Below are positions 1-9,453 of a stretch of 58,921 nucleotides of DNA, in pieces. Source of the DNA: an uncultured Flavobacteriales bacterium (GTDB taxonomy: Bacteria > Bacteroidota > Bacteroidia > Flavobacteriales_D > Parvicellaceae); contig CAJWIX010000005.1 in the NCBI GenBank assembly GCA_913042175.1, positions 1 to 58,921 of the forward strand, in the 5' to 3' direction. The notes under the pieces were generated by a model that saw nothing but the letters and a program-made list of their open reading frames with translations, was not told the DNA's origin and did not search any database. The position numbers and the translations under genes were made by a program. Positions within the stretch are counted from its first letter, which is position 1, and every line of letters begins with the position of its first letter.

Positions 1-694
1 TTGCTTCTCCTTTTGCCTCAATAATATCAAAAGCATCAATCATACCAATTACCGTTCCCATGAATCCAAGCATAGGTGCAAGTGCAATAAATAACCCAAT
101 CCAAGACAAACCTCTCTCGAGTAGACCCATTTGAACACCACCATAGGCAATCACAGACTTCTCGACCATTTCAATACCTTCTGAGCTACGTTCTAAACCT
201 TGTAAAAATATACTTGCTACTGGTCCACGAGTGTTTCTACAAACATCTTTAGCTGCATCAACACCTCCATTTGACATAGCAGATTCAATATCCTTCAATA
301 ACTTCTCCGTATTTGTTGTAGCTAAATTCAAATAAATAATTCTCTCAATAGAAAGCGCTAAACCTAAGATTAATGCAATTAATACAAATGACATAAATAG
401 AGGACCACCATCGATAAATTTCTTTTTAATTTCCTGTGTAACTTTTTCTACATTATCAAAAAACCCACCTTCTTCTTCCTCTTCTTCAGTTACAACAACT
501 GGCTCTTCAACGGCTTCTTCTACCACTTCCTCTACAGGCTCTTGAACTTCTTCAACCTGAACTGAATCTACATTACCTGCAGTATCTTCTACCATTTCAA
601 CATTATCATTAGCACTCGAGTCATCCTGTGCCATTAGAGGATTAAAAAATAAAAACATCCCCAAAAATGCGATAAATAAAACTGTTTTTTTCAT
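1..694 (-). CDS. MotA/TolQ/ExbB proton channel family protein (3' part beyond window)
   Basis: Inner-membrane proton channel subunit of the ExbB/TolQ family, which with ExbD-type partners couples the proton gradient to TonB-dependent transport or envelope work. Translating from the ATG at 694 gives an N-terminal hydrophobic signal-like segment (about residues 1-22), a strongly acidic Glu/Val-rich linker (about 28-70), a membrane segment near 97-117 with the sequence SMFVL-like VLIALILGLALSIER, and the start of the second membrane pair (WIGLFIALAPMLGFMGTVIG, about 200-220), which is the diagnostic ExbB/TolQ core. The frame is still open at base 1, so the C-terminus and any exbD genes lie outside. 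The Glu-rich N-terminal extension is common in Bacteroidota versions. Family assignment is firm; the energised transporter is unknown. Confidence 0.9.
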   Translation of the reverse strand, partial: MKKTVLFIAFLGMFLFFNPLMAQDDSSANDNVEMVEDTAGNVDSVQVEEVQEPVEEVVEEAVEEPVVVTEEEEEEGGFFDNVEKVTQEIKKKFIDGGPLFMSFVLIALILGLALSIERIIYLNLATTNTEKLLKDIESAMSNGGVDAAKDVCRNTRGPVASIFLQGLERSSEGIEMVEKSVIAYGGVQMGLLERGLSWIGLFIALAPMLGFMGTVIGMIDAFDIIEAKGEA

Positions 695-780
695 GATTTT
701 TTTAATTGTCAATTAATTGTATAATAATTTTTGCGGTGGCCAAATTACGAAAAAATATAGGTTTAAAACAAAATAAAATT

Positions 781-1815
781 TTAAATAGAAAATTCTCCTG
801 CTTTTTCTGTTAAAAATTCAGTTGTAAATTGACTAACGTCATTTGGGAATTTATGCAAGTACAACATAGTTTTTGAGATGACAGCCTCTAAAGTCATGTC
901 ATAAACTCCTAGTACACCTAAATTGTGCAATTGAATTCCAGTTTCATATTTCTGTTGCTCAACACGACCAGCTTTACACTGACTTACATTTAAAAATATC
1001 TTCCCCTTTTTAATTTGCTTTTTGATCAATTTTGTGATTTTATCACTCATAGGAATATTTCCAGATCCATAGGTCATTAAAACAACAACTTTACAAGATG
1101 AATTTTGAATCATTTCCTTTATAGATTCTAAATCTAAACCTGGAAAAAATACAATGACTAAAACATTAGTATCAAAACCTTTAATATAGTTCATCTTTTT
1201 AATTGAAGGCCTGTAAAGTACGCTATGATTGTAATTGATGTCAATACCTGCTATTGCAAGTGGAGGGAAATTATAAGACTTAAACGCTTCAAAATGTTCA
1301 GAACTGATTTTTGTAGTCCGATTAGCTCTGTATAATTGATATTCAAAATATATAGCTACTTCTTGAACAACTGGTTCTCCTTCCTTTTTAGTTGCAGCAA
1401 TTTCAATGGCGGTAATTAAATTTTCTTTACCATCAGTTCTTACCATGCCAATTGGCAATTGTGAGCCGGTGAAAATTATGGGCTTATTTAGGTGCTGAAA
1501 CATGAAACTAAGTGCACTAGCTGTATAAGACATGGTGTCTGTTCCATGCAAAACAACAAAACCATCATAATCATTGTATTTACTGTTTATGTAATCTCCT
1601 ATTTTCTCCCAAATAACTGGAGATACATTAGAGGAATCAATAGGGTTCTTGAATGATACCGCATCAATGTGACATTTAATCTTCCTAAGCTCAGGAAGTT
1701 CTTTATTGATTTGGTTAAAGTCAAACGGTTTTAATGTCTTACTAACATGATCTTCTACCATCCCAATGGTTCCACCAGTATATATAATTAATATTTTAGA
1801 TTTTGATGATTTCAC
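781..1815 (-). CDS. ansA: Type I (cytoplasmic) L-asparaginase
   Basis: Hydrolyses L-asparagine to aspartate and ammonia. The 344-residue length fits cytoplasmic type I asparaginases and there is no signal peptide. Both catalytic regions are visible: YTGGTIG at residues 12-18, with the nucleophile expected at Thr16, and HGTDTM at 90-95, giving the Thr92-Asp93 pair. The start is a GTG that overlaps the TGA stop of the upstream membrane-protein gene (GTGA at 1812-1815), so the two are probably translationally coupled. It is the last gene of a three-gene minus-strand run beginning near 3275. An 86-base gap separates it from the exbB-like gene. Confidence 0.93.
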   Translation of the reverse strand: MKSSKSKILIIYTGGTIGMVEDHVSKTLKPFDFNQINKELPELRKIKCHIDAVSFKNPIDSSNVSPVIWEKIGDYINSKYNDYDGFVVLHGTDTMSYTASALSFMFQHLNKPIIFTGSQLPIGMVRTDGKENLITAIEIAATKKEGEPVVQEVAIYFEYQLYRANRTTKISSEHFEAFKSYNFPPLAIAGIDINYNHSVLYRPSIKKMNYIKGFDTNVLVIVFFPGLDLESIKEMIQNSSCKVVVLMTYGSGNIPMSDKITKLIKKQIKKGKIFLNVSQCKAGRVEQQKYETGIQLHNLGVLGVYDMTLEAVISKTMLYLHKFPNDVSQFTTEFLTEKAGEFSI

Positions 1816-2603
1816 TTTGCAAATATTGGAAAAAGTAGCAACAAACCATCTAATATTAATAAGTAGTAATACTCCCCTCTTATTTTATAACTAGGAATTA
1901 AAACCAATATGGTTATAACTAAATAAATACAAAAAAGATATCTTTTGAAATACATAGCAATAATTAGCAATAAAGAAATGATTATGAAAGATGTCAAGTA
2001 GGCAGATTTAATCCCAATGAGCTGTGGTAAAGTTTTAAGTTTTTTGGAATCATAAGACAAGTCTCTCTTGTCAAAAGGTATGGTGATAGATATAATATAA
2101 AAAAATAGTATTGTTGGATAGTATAAGCCAACTTTATTAAAATAGATAAGCTGTGGCAAAATTGCACAAGTCCATGTCCATACAAAAGCAATAACAAACA
2201 GCTTAAAAAAAGGTATTGATCTAAAGCTAAAAGTATTTTTTTTCTTTTCTCTGTAAAATAAAACCAGAACTAATGCAGGTATAGTAAATAAGATATTTTT
2301 CCAAGAAAATATTTTCACTGACGGAATTATCGAAATAATCAAAATTACATAAGATAGTTTTTGAATGACTTTTCCGTAATTACTGATCCATAGAGATTGA
2401 TTTTTTCTGTCATCAAAAATTTCATCATAACTGCTCTGCTGTAAATTGTATCCAAAAAAAGTGGCGCAAAATACCAATGCTAAAAATTCAATTGCAATGG
2501 GTTTTTGGTAAAAAATAAATGCTGAAGCTGCACACGAAACAGCCCCAATGGAAATCCATGTGTTTGAAAATAATATGAAATCTATAACTTTTTTCAATTT
2601 CAA
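1812..2603 (-). CDS. UbiA-like prenyltransferase-family membrane protein
   Basis: 263-residue integral membrane protein with about seven to eight hydrophobic segments. Two polar stretches resemble UbiA superfamily metal-binding loops: NLQQSSYDEIFDDR (about 53-66) and PFDKRDLSYDSKK (about 176-188), placed after the second and sixth membrane segments as in UbiA proteins. UbiA enzymes transfer prenyl groups to aromatic acceptors, but the first Asp-rich loop here is degenerate (NxxxSYDEIFDD), so catalysis is uncertain. The start is TTG at 2603, three bases after the upstream stop, and the end overlaps ansA by four bases. No quinone-pathway gene is adjacent, so the substrate cannot be inferred. 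Confidence 0.7.
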   Translation of the reverse strand: MKLKKVIDFILFSNTWISIGAVSCAASAFIFYQKPIAIEFLALVFCATFFGYNLQQSSYDEIFDDRKNQSLWISNYGKVIQKLSYVILIISIIPSVKIFSWKNILFTIPALVLVLFYREKKKNTFSFRSIPFFKLFVIAFVWTWTCAILPQLIYFNKVGLYYPTILFFYIISITIPFDKRDLSYDSKKLKTLPQLIGIKSAYLTSFIIISLLLIIAMYFKRYLFCIYLVITILVLIPSYKIRGEYYYLLILDGLLLLFPIFAK

Positions 2604-2606
2604 TAT

Positions 2607-3275
2607 TTACTCTAAAAATATCTTAGTAGCAACTACAATTGAAGCACCTAAAATTGACCCTCCTAAAACTGCCTTTGTATTTTTTCTAATGAAAACATTA
2701 TCATACCCTTGATAATAGCATGCTTTTAAGTCATCTATTTCTAAAGTATTTCGACTTTTATTTAATTTATTTTGTTTTCTCTTTATTAGAAAGGTACTCC
2801 ACATTGGAGAAGAAATAGTTAACCAACTTGCACTATTTTGGAAGAATCCCCCACTAAATCCATTTCTAAATTCATATGTATCTAACATAGAAAGAGCAAA
2901 TCCAAAGAAAATAGCTTTATAAAATTCATTTCTAGAAGAATAGTCGTATTTAGCTGTTTTTTTTCCGCTAACGAATTGTTGCATCTCTTTAAGAGTCATG
3001 AAATTTCCTTTAGAAGGAGCATATTGGTAAAAAATTTGTTTCCCATTATCATAAGAATCAAAATGAAAAAGTGATGATTTAGGGTAGCTTTTTATTGTCC
3101 AAAGTTCTCCTTTCATCTTAAAGCCATTAACCAACCAATCGTTCTCATTATATAATTTAAAAACTATTGTATCACCATCATTAAAAAGTAATGTTCCTGT
3201 GGGAATTGAATCAATTTGAGGTTGGCTAAATAGTGCAATTGAAATTAAGGAAAATAAAAGTGTTAAAATTTTAAT
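2607..3275 (-). CDS. Secreted protein of unknown function, non-canonical or disrupted start
   Basis: I do not recognise the family. The open frame extends to 3386, but the natural N-terminus appears to be the signal peptide starting at the ATT codon 3275-3273: KILTLLFSLISIALFSQ followed by PQIDS. The mature part (about 200 residues) starts with a short beta-rich segment, has a hydrophobic stretch (AIFFGFALSMLDTYEF), a basic segment, and a C-terminal hydrophobic helix (AVLGGSILGASIVVATKIF). No ATG, GTG or TTG lies at the signal-peptide boundary in this frame. An ATG at 3283 is one base out of frame across an A4T4 run. A promoter candidate at 3303-3334 also argues against the start at 3386, which would overlap gcvP divergently. 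It is probably co-transcribed with the UbiA-like gene three bases downstream. Confidence 0.6.
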   Translation of the reverse strand: MKILTLLFSLISIALFSQPQIDSIPTGTLLFNDGDTIVFKLYNENDWLVNGFKMKGELWTIKSYPKSSLFHFDSYDNGKQIFYQYAPSKGNFMTLKEMQQFVSGKKTAKYDYSSRNEFYKAIFFGFALSMLDTYEFRNGFSGGFFQNSASWLTISSPMWSTFLIKRKQNKLNKSRNTLEIDDLKACYYQGYDNVFIRKNTKAVLGGSILGASIVVATKIFLE

Positions 3276-3302
3276 GACAGCATGTATTAAAAGGTTAGAA
3301 AT

Positions 3303-3334
3303 TAAATATAAACAATTGATTAACAAATCTACAA
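3303..3334 (-). promoter_or_regulatory. Putative promoter for the 3275 to 781 minus-strand operon
   Basis: On the minus strand, TTG (3334-3332) is followed after 21 bases by TATATTTA (3310-3303), a one-mismatch copy of the Bacteroidota -7 element TAnnTTTG. The expected transcription start near 3297 would leave a leader of roughly 15-22 bases before the start region of the unknown secreted protein. Confidence 0.45.
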
Positions 3335-3352
3335 TTTCATAACTTGGATATA

Positions 3353-3360
3353 TATATTTG
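3353..3360 (+). promoter_or_regulatory. Putative -7 element for gcvP
   Basis: TATATTTG at 3353-3360 matches the Bacteroidota -7 consensus TAnnTTTG exactly and lies 24 bases upstream of the gcvP ATG. No TTG is seen at the usual distance upstream; the nearest (3316-3318) is too far, so only the -7 half is supported. Confidence 0.4.
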
Positions 3361-3384
3361 CCGAAAATTGAAAGTATATAAAAC

Positions 3385-6246
3385 ATGATAAATTCATTTG
3401 TTAATAGACATATCGGAATAAAAGAACATGAAATCTCCGAAATGTTATCCGAAATAGGGAATAATTCAGTTCAAGAATTAATTGATCAAACTATACCAAA
3501 ATCTATTTTAAAACAAGATGAATTAAAAGTAGGTGATGCATTTAATGAAAATGATTACCTCAATCATCTCCATAGTATTGCAAATAAAAATAAGCTATAT
3601 GACAATTATATTGGCCAAGGTTTTTATGGAACAAATGTCCCAAATGTTATAAAGAGAAATATTTTATGCAACCCAGGGTGGTATACTGCTTACACACCAT
3701 ATCAGGCAGAAATTGCGCAAGGAAGACTGGAAGCATTACTTAACTTTCAAACTCTTATAACAGAGCTAACAGGCATGGAATTAGCTAACGCATCGCTGCT
3801 AGATGAAGCTACGGCCGCTGCGGAAGCCATGCTCATGTTTTTTCATATGAGATCAAGAGATCAGCAAAAGCGAAATGTGAATAAATTCTTCATTAGCGAA
3901 AAAATATTTGAGCAAAATAAGGAAGTTATGATTGCAAGAGCTGAACCATTAGGTATTGAAGTGGTTACAGCCGATCCTGAAGAAGTTTCTTTTACAGATG
4001 ATTTTTTTGGAGCTATTATTCAATACCCTGATGCATTTGGTGAAGTTTGTGACTACAGAAAATTTGTTGAAAAAACCAAAGCATTTACCATACCTGTTGC
4101 AGCAATAGCTGATATAATGAGTTTAGTATTACTTCAAAATCCAGCAAGTTGGGGTGCTGATGTTGTTGTTGGTTCAACCCAACGTTTTGGAGTACCCATG
4201 GGCTATGGAGGGCCACATGCTGCCTACTTTGCATGCAAAGAAGCTCACAAGCGATTTATTCCTGGTAGAATAATTGGTGTTTCATTAGATTCTAATGGAA
4301 ATCCGGCTCTGAGAATGGCCTTACAAACAAGAGAGCAACATATTAAAAGAGGCAAAGCAACATCCAATATTTGTACTGCCCAAGCCCTTTTAGCTGTAAT
4401 GGCTGGAATGTATGCGGTTTATCATGGTCCTAATGGGCTTAAAGAAATTGCACAAGAAATTAGAACCAAGACATCTAGCCTTAGAAATTGCCTTGAAAAA
4501 ATGGGTCTTAAAATAGTAAACAGAAATCATTTTGATACTATAACTATTTCTACAGAAGATGAATCCATTAAAGATTTAATGATTAAAAACAACATTAATC
4601 TTTTTTACAGAAATGATTCCATTTCTATATCAATTGATGAGACTACCTCGTGGGTTCAACTTGAAAAAATTGCTTCTGTTTTAGGTACTAAATTAGGACA
4701 ACATGTTTCACTTGAAAGACTTAAGGGTATCGATAGTGAATTCGATAGAAATGACCAATTCCTACAACAAAAAGTCTTTAACAGTTATCATTCAGAAACT
4801 GAAATGATGCGATATGTAAAAAAATTAGAAAACAAGGATTTGTCATTAGTTCATGCCATGATATCTCTTGGATCATGTACAATGAAACTTAATGCGGCTA
4901 CAGAAATGGAGCCCATTACTTGGCCAGCTTTTTGCAACCTTCATCCATTTACACCTACAGATCAAACACAAGGATATCAGGAAATATTTGAATCTTTAAT
5001 CAAAGACTTGAGTGATATTACAGGATTTGACAGTGTTTCTTTACAGCCAAATAGTGGTGCTCAAGGAGAATATTCAGGTCTAATGGTAATTAGAGCATAC
5101 CACAAACACAACAATGAAGAACATAGAAATATTTGCCTAATTCCAACAAGTGCTCACGGTACAAATCCTGCAAGCGCAGTTATGGCAGGAATGGAAGTTG
5201 TATTAATCAAATGTGATGAAAAAGGAAATATTGACCTCGAGGACCTTCAACACAAAGCAACATTACACAAAGAAAATCTTGCTGCCTTGATGATTACTTA
5301 TCCTTCAACACATGGTGTATTTGAAGAAGAAATTATTGCTATAACAGACATAATACACGCAAATGGCGGGCAAGTTTATATGGACGGTGCAAACATGAAC
5401 GCACAAGTTGGATTGACATCTCCAGGAATTATTGGTGCTGATGTATGTCACTTAAACCTACATAAAACATTTGCCATCCCTCATGGAGGTGGTGGTCCAG
5501 GAATGGGACCGATTGGTGTTGCTAAACATCTCACCCCTTTTCTCCCAGGAAATCCAATCATACAAACTGGTGGTGAAAAAGCCATCAAATCCATCAACGG
5601 TGCTCCATGGGGAAGCGCTTTAATTTTACTGATTTCCTACGGATATATAAAATTACTCGGATCTCATGGCCTTAAAAAATCAACAGAAGTAGCTATACTA
5701 AATGCCAATTACCTAAAATCAAAACTGAATGATCATTATGACATTTTGTATGTAGGTAATAATAATAGAGTGGCACATGAAATGATTCTGGATTGCAGAA
5801 CATTTAAAAAAACTACTGGTATTGAGGTAGAAGATATTGCGAAACGTTTAATTGATTATGGATTTCATGCACCCACAGTTAGCTTTCCAGTCCCTGGCAC
5901 ACTAATGATTGAACCTACTGAAAGCGAATCAAAAGTAGAATTGGATCGATTTATTGAAGCTATGATTAGCATTAGAAAAGAAATAAATGAAATTGCTGAG
6001 GGTAAATTGGATAAATTAGATAATCCACTTAAAAATGCTCCACATACCTCAGCTCAAATTGCAGATGAAAATTGGAATCATTGCTATTCTAGAAAGGATG
6101 CCGTTTTCCCAACAATTCATCAATACAATGCTAAATTTTGGCCACCTGTTGGGAGAGTAGACAATGCTTATGGTGATAGAAATTTGGTATGTAGCTGCTT
6201 ACCACTTGAGATGTATGAAAAAGAAACTCAAATTGCAAACTCATAA
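3385..6246 (+). CDS. gcvP: Glycine dehydrogenase (decarboxylating), P-protein
   Basis: PLP-dependent P-protein of the glycine cleavage system. It decarboxylates glycine and passes the aminomethyl group to the lipoyl H-protein. At 953 residues it is the fused, full-length form: the N-terminal half carries YTPYQAEIAQGRLEALLNFQ, and the C-terminal half carries the PLP site HLNLHKTFAIPHGGGGPG with Lys694 as the expected Schiff-base lysine. The extreme N-terminus (FVNRHIGI) is typical of P-proteins. gcvT and gcvH are not nearby, but the shared E3 component lpdA is at 45266. A -7 promoter element at 3353-3360 precedes it. No glycine riboswitch fits in the short leader. Confidence 0.97.
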   Translation: MINSFVNRHIGIKEHEISEMLSEIGNNSVQELIDQTIPKSILKQDELKVGDAFNENDYLNHLHSIANKNKLYDNYIGQGFYGTNVPNVIKRNILCNPGWYTAYTPYQAEIAQGRLEALLNFQTLITELTGMELANASLLDEATAAAEAMLMFFHMRSRDQQKRNVNKFFISEKIFEQNKEVMIARAEPLGIEVVTADPEEVSFTDDFFGAIIQYPDAFGEVCDYRKFVEKTKAFTIPVAAIADIMSLVLLQNPASWGADVVVGSTQRFGVPMGYGGPHAAYFACKEAHKRFIPGRIIGVSLDSNGNPALRMALQTREQHIKRGKATSNICTAQALLAVMAGMYAVYHGPNGLKEIAQEIRTKTSSLRNCLEKMGLKIVNRNHFDTITISTEDESIKDLMIKNNINLFYRNDSISISIDETTSWVQLEKIASVLGTKLGQHVSLERLKGIDSEFDRNDQFLQQKVFNSYHSETEMMRYVKKLENKDLSLVHAMISLGSCTMKLNAATEMEPITWPAFCNLHPFTPTDQTQGYQEIFESLIKDLSDITGFDSVSLQPNSGAQGEYSGLMVIRAYHKHNNEEHRNICLIPTSAHGTNPASAVMAGMEVVLIKCDEKGNIDLEDLQHKATLHKENLAALMITYPSTHGVFEEEIIAITDIIHANGGQVYMDGANMNAQVGLTSPGIIGADVCHLNLHKTFAIPHGGGGPGMGPIGVAKHLTPFLPGNPIIQTGGEKAIKSINGAPWGSALILLISYGYIKLLGSHGLKKSTEVAILNANYLKSKLNDHYDILYVGNNNRVAHEMILDCRTFKKTTGIEVEDIAKRLIDYGFHAPTVSFPVPGTLMIEPTESESKVELDRFIEAMISIRKEINEIAEGKLDKLDNPLKNAPHTSAQIADENWNHCYSRKDAVFPTIHQYNAKFWPPVGRVDNAYGDRNLVCSCLPLEMYEKETQIANS

Positions 6247-6263
6247 ATTTTGCATTATAATTG
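6233..6263 (+). promoter_or_regulatory. Putative promoter for the first T9SS cargo gene
   Basis: TTG at 6233-6235, a 20-base spacer, and TATAATTG at 6256-6263 (one mismatch to TAnnTTTG). The -33 part lies in the last codons of gcvP. The leader to the ATG at 6284 would be about 15 bases. Confidence 0.4.
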
Positions 6264-6283
6264 CAAACTTTTAATAAACGAAT

Positions 6284-7345
6284 ATGAATATAATTACTAC
6301 TAAAACTAAACTTACTTTCTTAATTGTAACAATCATTTCCTTGGTTGGTCAACTAAATGCACAACCATTTAAAAACAAACATTACATTAAAGAACAATTT
6401 TCGATTGATAGAAAAATCCAAAGATCTAACACTGATACAGCAGGTTGGACATTAAGTGGAAATTTTGCTCCTGAATTTGCTGCTACAGGCAATATCTTTA
6501 TTTATGGATACATGGGTGGAGGATATGTATATGGATCTAATGTTGACTCATTGAATGTTTGTGCTCAAGGATACATGAATACAAATAATTCTACAGCAGA
6601 AATAAACGAAATTTTATTCTTTGTAGGTGGTAAATATGAGAACCCTAACGACAATGTTGATGGAACTATTGGTGTCAACATTTATCAAATGAGTGCAAAT
6701 CAAGCTTTCACATATGACGGCACCAACTGGAATGCATCACATGAAGGTCCTGCAGGTAATGCCCTAGCTTCTGAAATTTTAAACATTAGTGCTTGTGATA
6801 CTACTGGTGGATTAACCTCAGTAATGTTAAGTAACTCTATTTATGTGACAGGGAATTTTGCTATAGAATTTGACGCCAGCACATTTATTTCTACTGGAGA
6901 TACAATCGGAATTTTAAGTGATGAAAATGGATCTGGATGGGAATATGCATTTCATAATTTTACACCAGGTGGACCATTTATGGTTACAAACTCTGCATTT
7001 GGAGGAAATCTTAATAACAATATCGCCATGTTTGCCGTAATTGGAGATAATAATCTAGGGATTGATAGCGATGAGTTTTTTAATGGTTTACAGGTATCTA
7101 CATTTCCTAACCCAGCTACGGACTATTTGAATATTCAATACCGATTAGAATACCCAAGTACGTCTGTAAATCTCTCTATTTTTGATCAAACTGGAAAAAT
7201 TATTTATTCAGACATTTCTTACCAGAATGGTAATGGACTTAGAGCGTTTAATATTAATGCATCAAATTTTGCTAATGGTAAATATTACCTAAATATCGAA
7301 ACTGATCATTCTAGAATAACTAAATCATTTATTATTTATAAATAG
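6284..7345 (+). CDS. Secreted protein with T9SS type A sorting domain
   Basis: Exported 353-residue protein. It has an N-terminal signal peptide (about 1-26, ending VGQLNAQ). Residues 270-353 form a T9SS type A C-terminal sorting domain: it opens with FPNPATDYLNIQ, continues with a SIFDQTGKIIY strand, and ends KSFIIYK. This domain directs passage through the T9SS and attachment to the outer-membrane surface. The middle region (about 45-260) is Gly/Asn/Thr-rich and probably beta-structured, and I recognise no catalytic motif in it. It is the first of three consecutive T9SS cargo genes. It probably has its own promoter (6233-6263), and a weak hairpin follows its stop. Confidence 0.88.
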   Translation: MNIITTKTKLTFLIVTIISLVGQLNAQPFKNKHYIKEQFSIDRKIQRSNTDTAGWTLSGNFAPEFAATGNIFIYGYMGGGYVYGSNVDSLNVCAQGYMNTNNSTAEINEILFFVGGKYENPNDNVDGTIGVNIYQMSANQAFTYDGTNWNASHEGPAGNALASEILNISACDTTGGLTSVMLSNSIYVTGNFAIEFDASTFISTGDTIGILSDENGSGWEYAFHNFTPGGPFMVTNSAFGGNLNNNIAMFAVIGDNNLGIDSDEFFNGLQVSTFPNPATDYLNIQYRLEYPSTSVNLSIFDQTGKIIYSDISYQNGNGLRAFNINASNFANGKYYLNIETDHSRITKSFIIYK

Positions 7346-7370
7346 TTATTTTAAGAATAACTTAACTTTT
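7344..7370 (+). terminator. Weak hairpin, possible terminator or transcript end
   Basis: AGTTATT (7344-7350), loop TTAAG, AATAACT (7356-7362), then TAACTTTT. The 7-bp stem is A/T-rich and the T tract is broken, so this is a low-confidence terminator between the first two cargo genes. Confidence 0.25.
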
Positions 7371-7403
7371 ATTAATTTTACAACAACAACTAATAAACAA
7401 ATC

Positions 7404-9314
7404 ATGAAGAAAATTTACCTTTTTATATTAATCGGATTGGGATTATCTCTTAATGCTCAACAAAATGAGTTTTTAAAACCAATCAAAAAAGATGTTTTAG
7501 AATATCAAAGAACATCTAAAATTTCACCCTCAGTTAATAAAACTGTAATCTATTCAAACACATTTGCAAACCCATCTGATTGGGTAATTGCTCATGACCC
7601 AACTGCTTGTAGTTTAGATTGGCAAGTTGGAACTGGTTTAGCATGCACAGGTTCATACCCTATTCCCACTATAGTATCTACTACAGCTAGTGATGGTTAC
7701 GCTATGTTAGACTCCGATGCGTACGGTGGAGCAACTGGTGGAACAGAGATTGAAGACAGCTGGCTAACTATGGCTAGTCCTGTTGATTTAAATGGATATC
7801 CAAATGTTGTAGTTGAATTTGAAACTCAATATAGAAGATACAACAGCGAAAATCCATACATCGTTGTTGGTATTGGTGATGGAAGTGGAAACGTAGTATG
7901 GCCTGATTTAGATCCATCAACAGATATTACAAATATGAGTAATGTTTTTTATGCTTTCCCTGATTGGTCAGGTCAAGCTGGTTTCACTGGAAACGCTACT
8001 GCTAATCCAGAAGTTATGCAAGTAAATATTAGCTCCGCGTTAGTTGGATTAACTTCAACTCAACTTGCTGATATCTATATCCGATTTAACTGGACTGGAA
8101 CTTGGGGTTACGCTTGGTTTGTAGATGATTTTAAAATTGTAGAACAAGCTGCAAATGATATCCAAGCACAATCTGGATGGATTTTTGAAACCAACTCTAA
8201 CGGTGCAGAATATGGAAGAACTCCAATCGCCCATGCAGGAACTGATTATGACATTGGTGGATCAGTTGTTAATTTTGGTGCTTTAGACCAAACTAACGTT
8301 ACTTTAAATGTAAACTTTAGTGGTCCATCAACTATTTCATCAACATCCTCTATTGCATTATTAGAAAATGATTCATCTCATACATTTAACAGTTCCGAAA
8401 ATGTAAACCTTCAAGTTGGTGTTTACAATGGCACTTACACTTTTAGTTCTGATGCTGACACGGCAGACGCTAATAATGTTTATGAGAGAAATTTTGAAAT
8501 TACTAGTGATTTATATTCACTAGACGGTTTAAATGTTCATCCAACAAATAGCTTAGATCTTTCATCACTAGGTAGTAACTCATGGTCAGATGCTGCAGAT
8601 GGTCTTGTTTGTGCTACTTTGTATCCAATGAAACAAAATGAAGTTATTAACTCTGTAAGAACTTACATTACTTCAACTTCAATGGCTAATAGTGAAGTTG
8701 TTGTTTACATACTAGATTCACTTGACATGGTTAGTGGTATGTTTGGAAATGCTTTATTTACTTCTGATTTGTATACAGTAACTGCAAATGATGTAAGTCA
8801 AGGATATTTTGATATTCCTGTTGTTACTTTAACTGGTTGGGACCCTAATACAAATCAAAATACATGGGCTAACCTAGATGTAACTCCTGGTAATTATTAT
8901 GCTGCAGTTGAATTATACAGTGCAGGAAATACTTATGATATAAGAATTTTAGATGACGAAACTGTTCCTCAGCCAGCATGGCAAAGTGTAATCTGGTATC
9001 CACAGGACCAAGCATACACTAATGGTAATGCTTTTGCTATTCAGTTAATTCTTGGAAATAATGTTAACGTTACGGAATCTACTTTAGAAGAAGTAAGTGT
9101 ATATCCAAACCCATCAAATGGAGTATTTAATGTAAATACATCTCTTAACGAAACATTGAATGCTAACGTTTTTGATGTTGCTGGAAAGTTAATTTACACT
9201 TCAACCCTTTCTAATAGTTCTACTATAGATTTATCTAACTTTGGAAAAGGAACTTACATTTTAGAATTGAGTAATTCTAAAGGTTCTCATAAAGAAACCT
9301 TAACAGTACAATAG
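7404..9314 (+). CDS. Secreted multi-domain protein with T9SS type A sorting domain
   Basis: Exported 636-residue protein with a signal peptide (1-19, ending SLNAQ). Residues about 45-250 look like a jelly-roll, MAM-like adhesion or carbohydrate-binding domain: paired Cys near 73 and 84, an aromatic-rich strand pattern, and the WGYAWFVDDFKI ending typical of that fold. A CARDB/Ig-like segment follows (about 270-370), then a module (about 375-555) resembling the equivalent part of the next gene. The T9SS sorting domain spans about 565-636 (VYPNPSNGVF to the C-terminus). No hydrolase motif is seen, so adhesion or ligand binding is an inference. A TAATTTTA element at 7373-7380 may be its -7 box, and a strong terminator follows at 9332-9364. 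Confidence 0.87.
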   Translation: MKKIYLFILIGLGLSLNAQQNEFLKPIKKDVLEYQRTSKISPSVNKTVIYSNTFANPSDWVIAHDPTACSLDWQVGTGLACTGSYPIPTIVSTTASDGYAMLDSDAYGGATGGTEIEDSWLTMASPVDLNGYPNVVVEFETQYRRYNSENPYIVVGIGDGSGNVVWPDLDPSTDITNMSNVFYAFPDWSGQAGFTGNATANPEVMQVNISSALVGLTSTQLADIYIRFNWTGTWGYAWFVDDFKIVEQAANDIQAQSGWIFETNSNGAEYGRTPIAHAGTDYDIGGSVVNFGALDQTNVTLNVNFSGPSTISSTSSIALLENDSSHTFNSSENVNLQVGVYNGTYTFSSDADTADANNVYERNFEITSDLYSLDGLNVHPTNSLDLSSLGSNSWSDAADGLVCATLYPMKQNEVINSVRTYITSTSMANSEVVVYILDSLDMVSGMFGNALFTSDLYTVTANDVSQGYFDIPVVTLTGWDPNTNQNTWANLDVTPGNYYAAVELYSAGNTYDIRILDDETVPQPAWQSVIWYPQDQAYTNGNAFAIQLILGNNVNVTESTLEEVSVYPNPSNGVFNVNTSLNETLNANVFDVAGKLIYTSTLSNSSTIDLSNFGKGTYILELSNSKGSHKETLTVQ

Positions 9315-9331
9315 AATCTTATCTATTCACT

Positions 9332-9364
9332 AAAAAAGGGAGAAGAAATTCTCCCTTTTTTTTT
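9332..9364 (+). terminator. Intrinsic terminator after second T9SS cargo gene
   Basis: GGGAGAA (9338-9344), loop GAAA, TTCTCCC (9349-9355), preceded by an A run and followed by nine T residues. This is a perfect 7-bp stem with a U tract. Confidence 0.88.
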
Positions 9365-9453
9365 GTAATAACAAATCGACAATAATAATTTTATTTTAAC
9401 CTAATAATTTCTTATTTTTAGCGGCAATTAACTAAACTTTAATCAAAATAACT

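Noticed and set aside
3290-3384. Glycine riboswitch before gcvP
   Set aside because: The leader from the -7 element is only about 20 bases and none of the conserved tandem-aptamer sequence is present.
3276-3386. Coding use of the upstream 37 codons of the unknown secreted protein
   Set aside because: They would place a second hydrophobic region before the signal peptide, overlap gcvP divergently and cover promoter elements of both genes.
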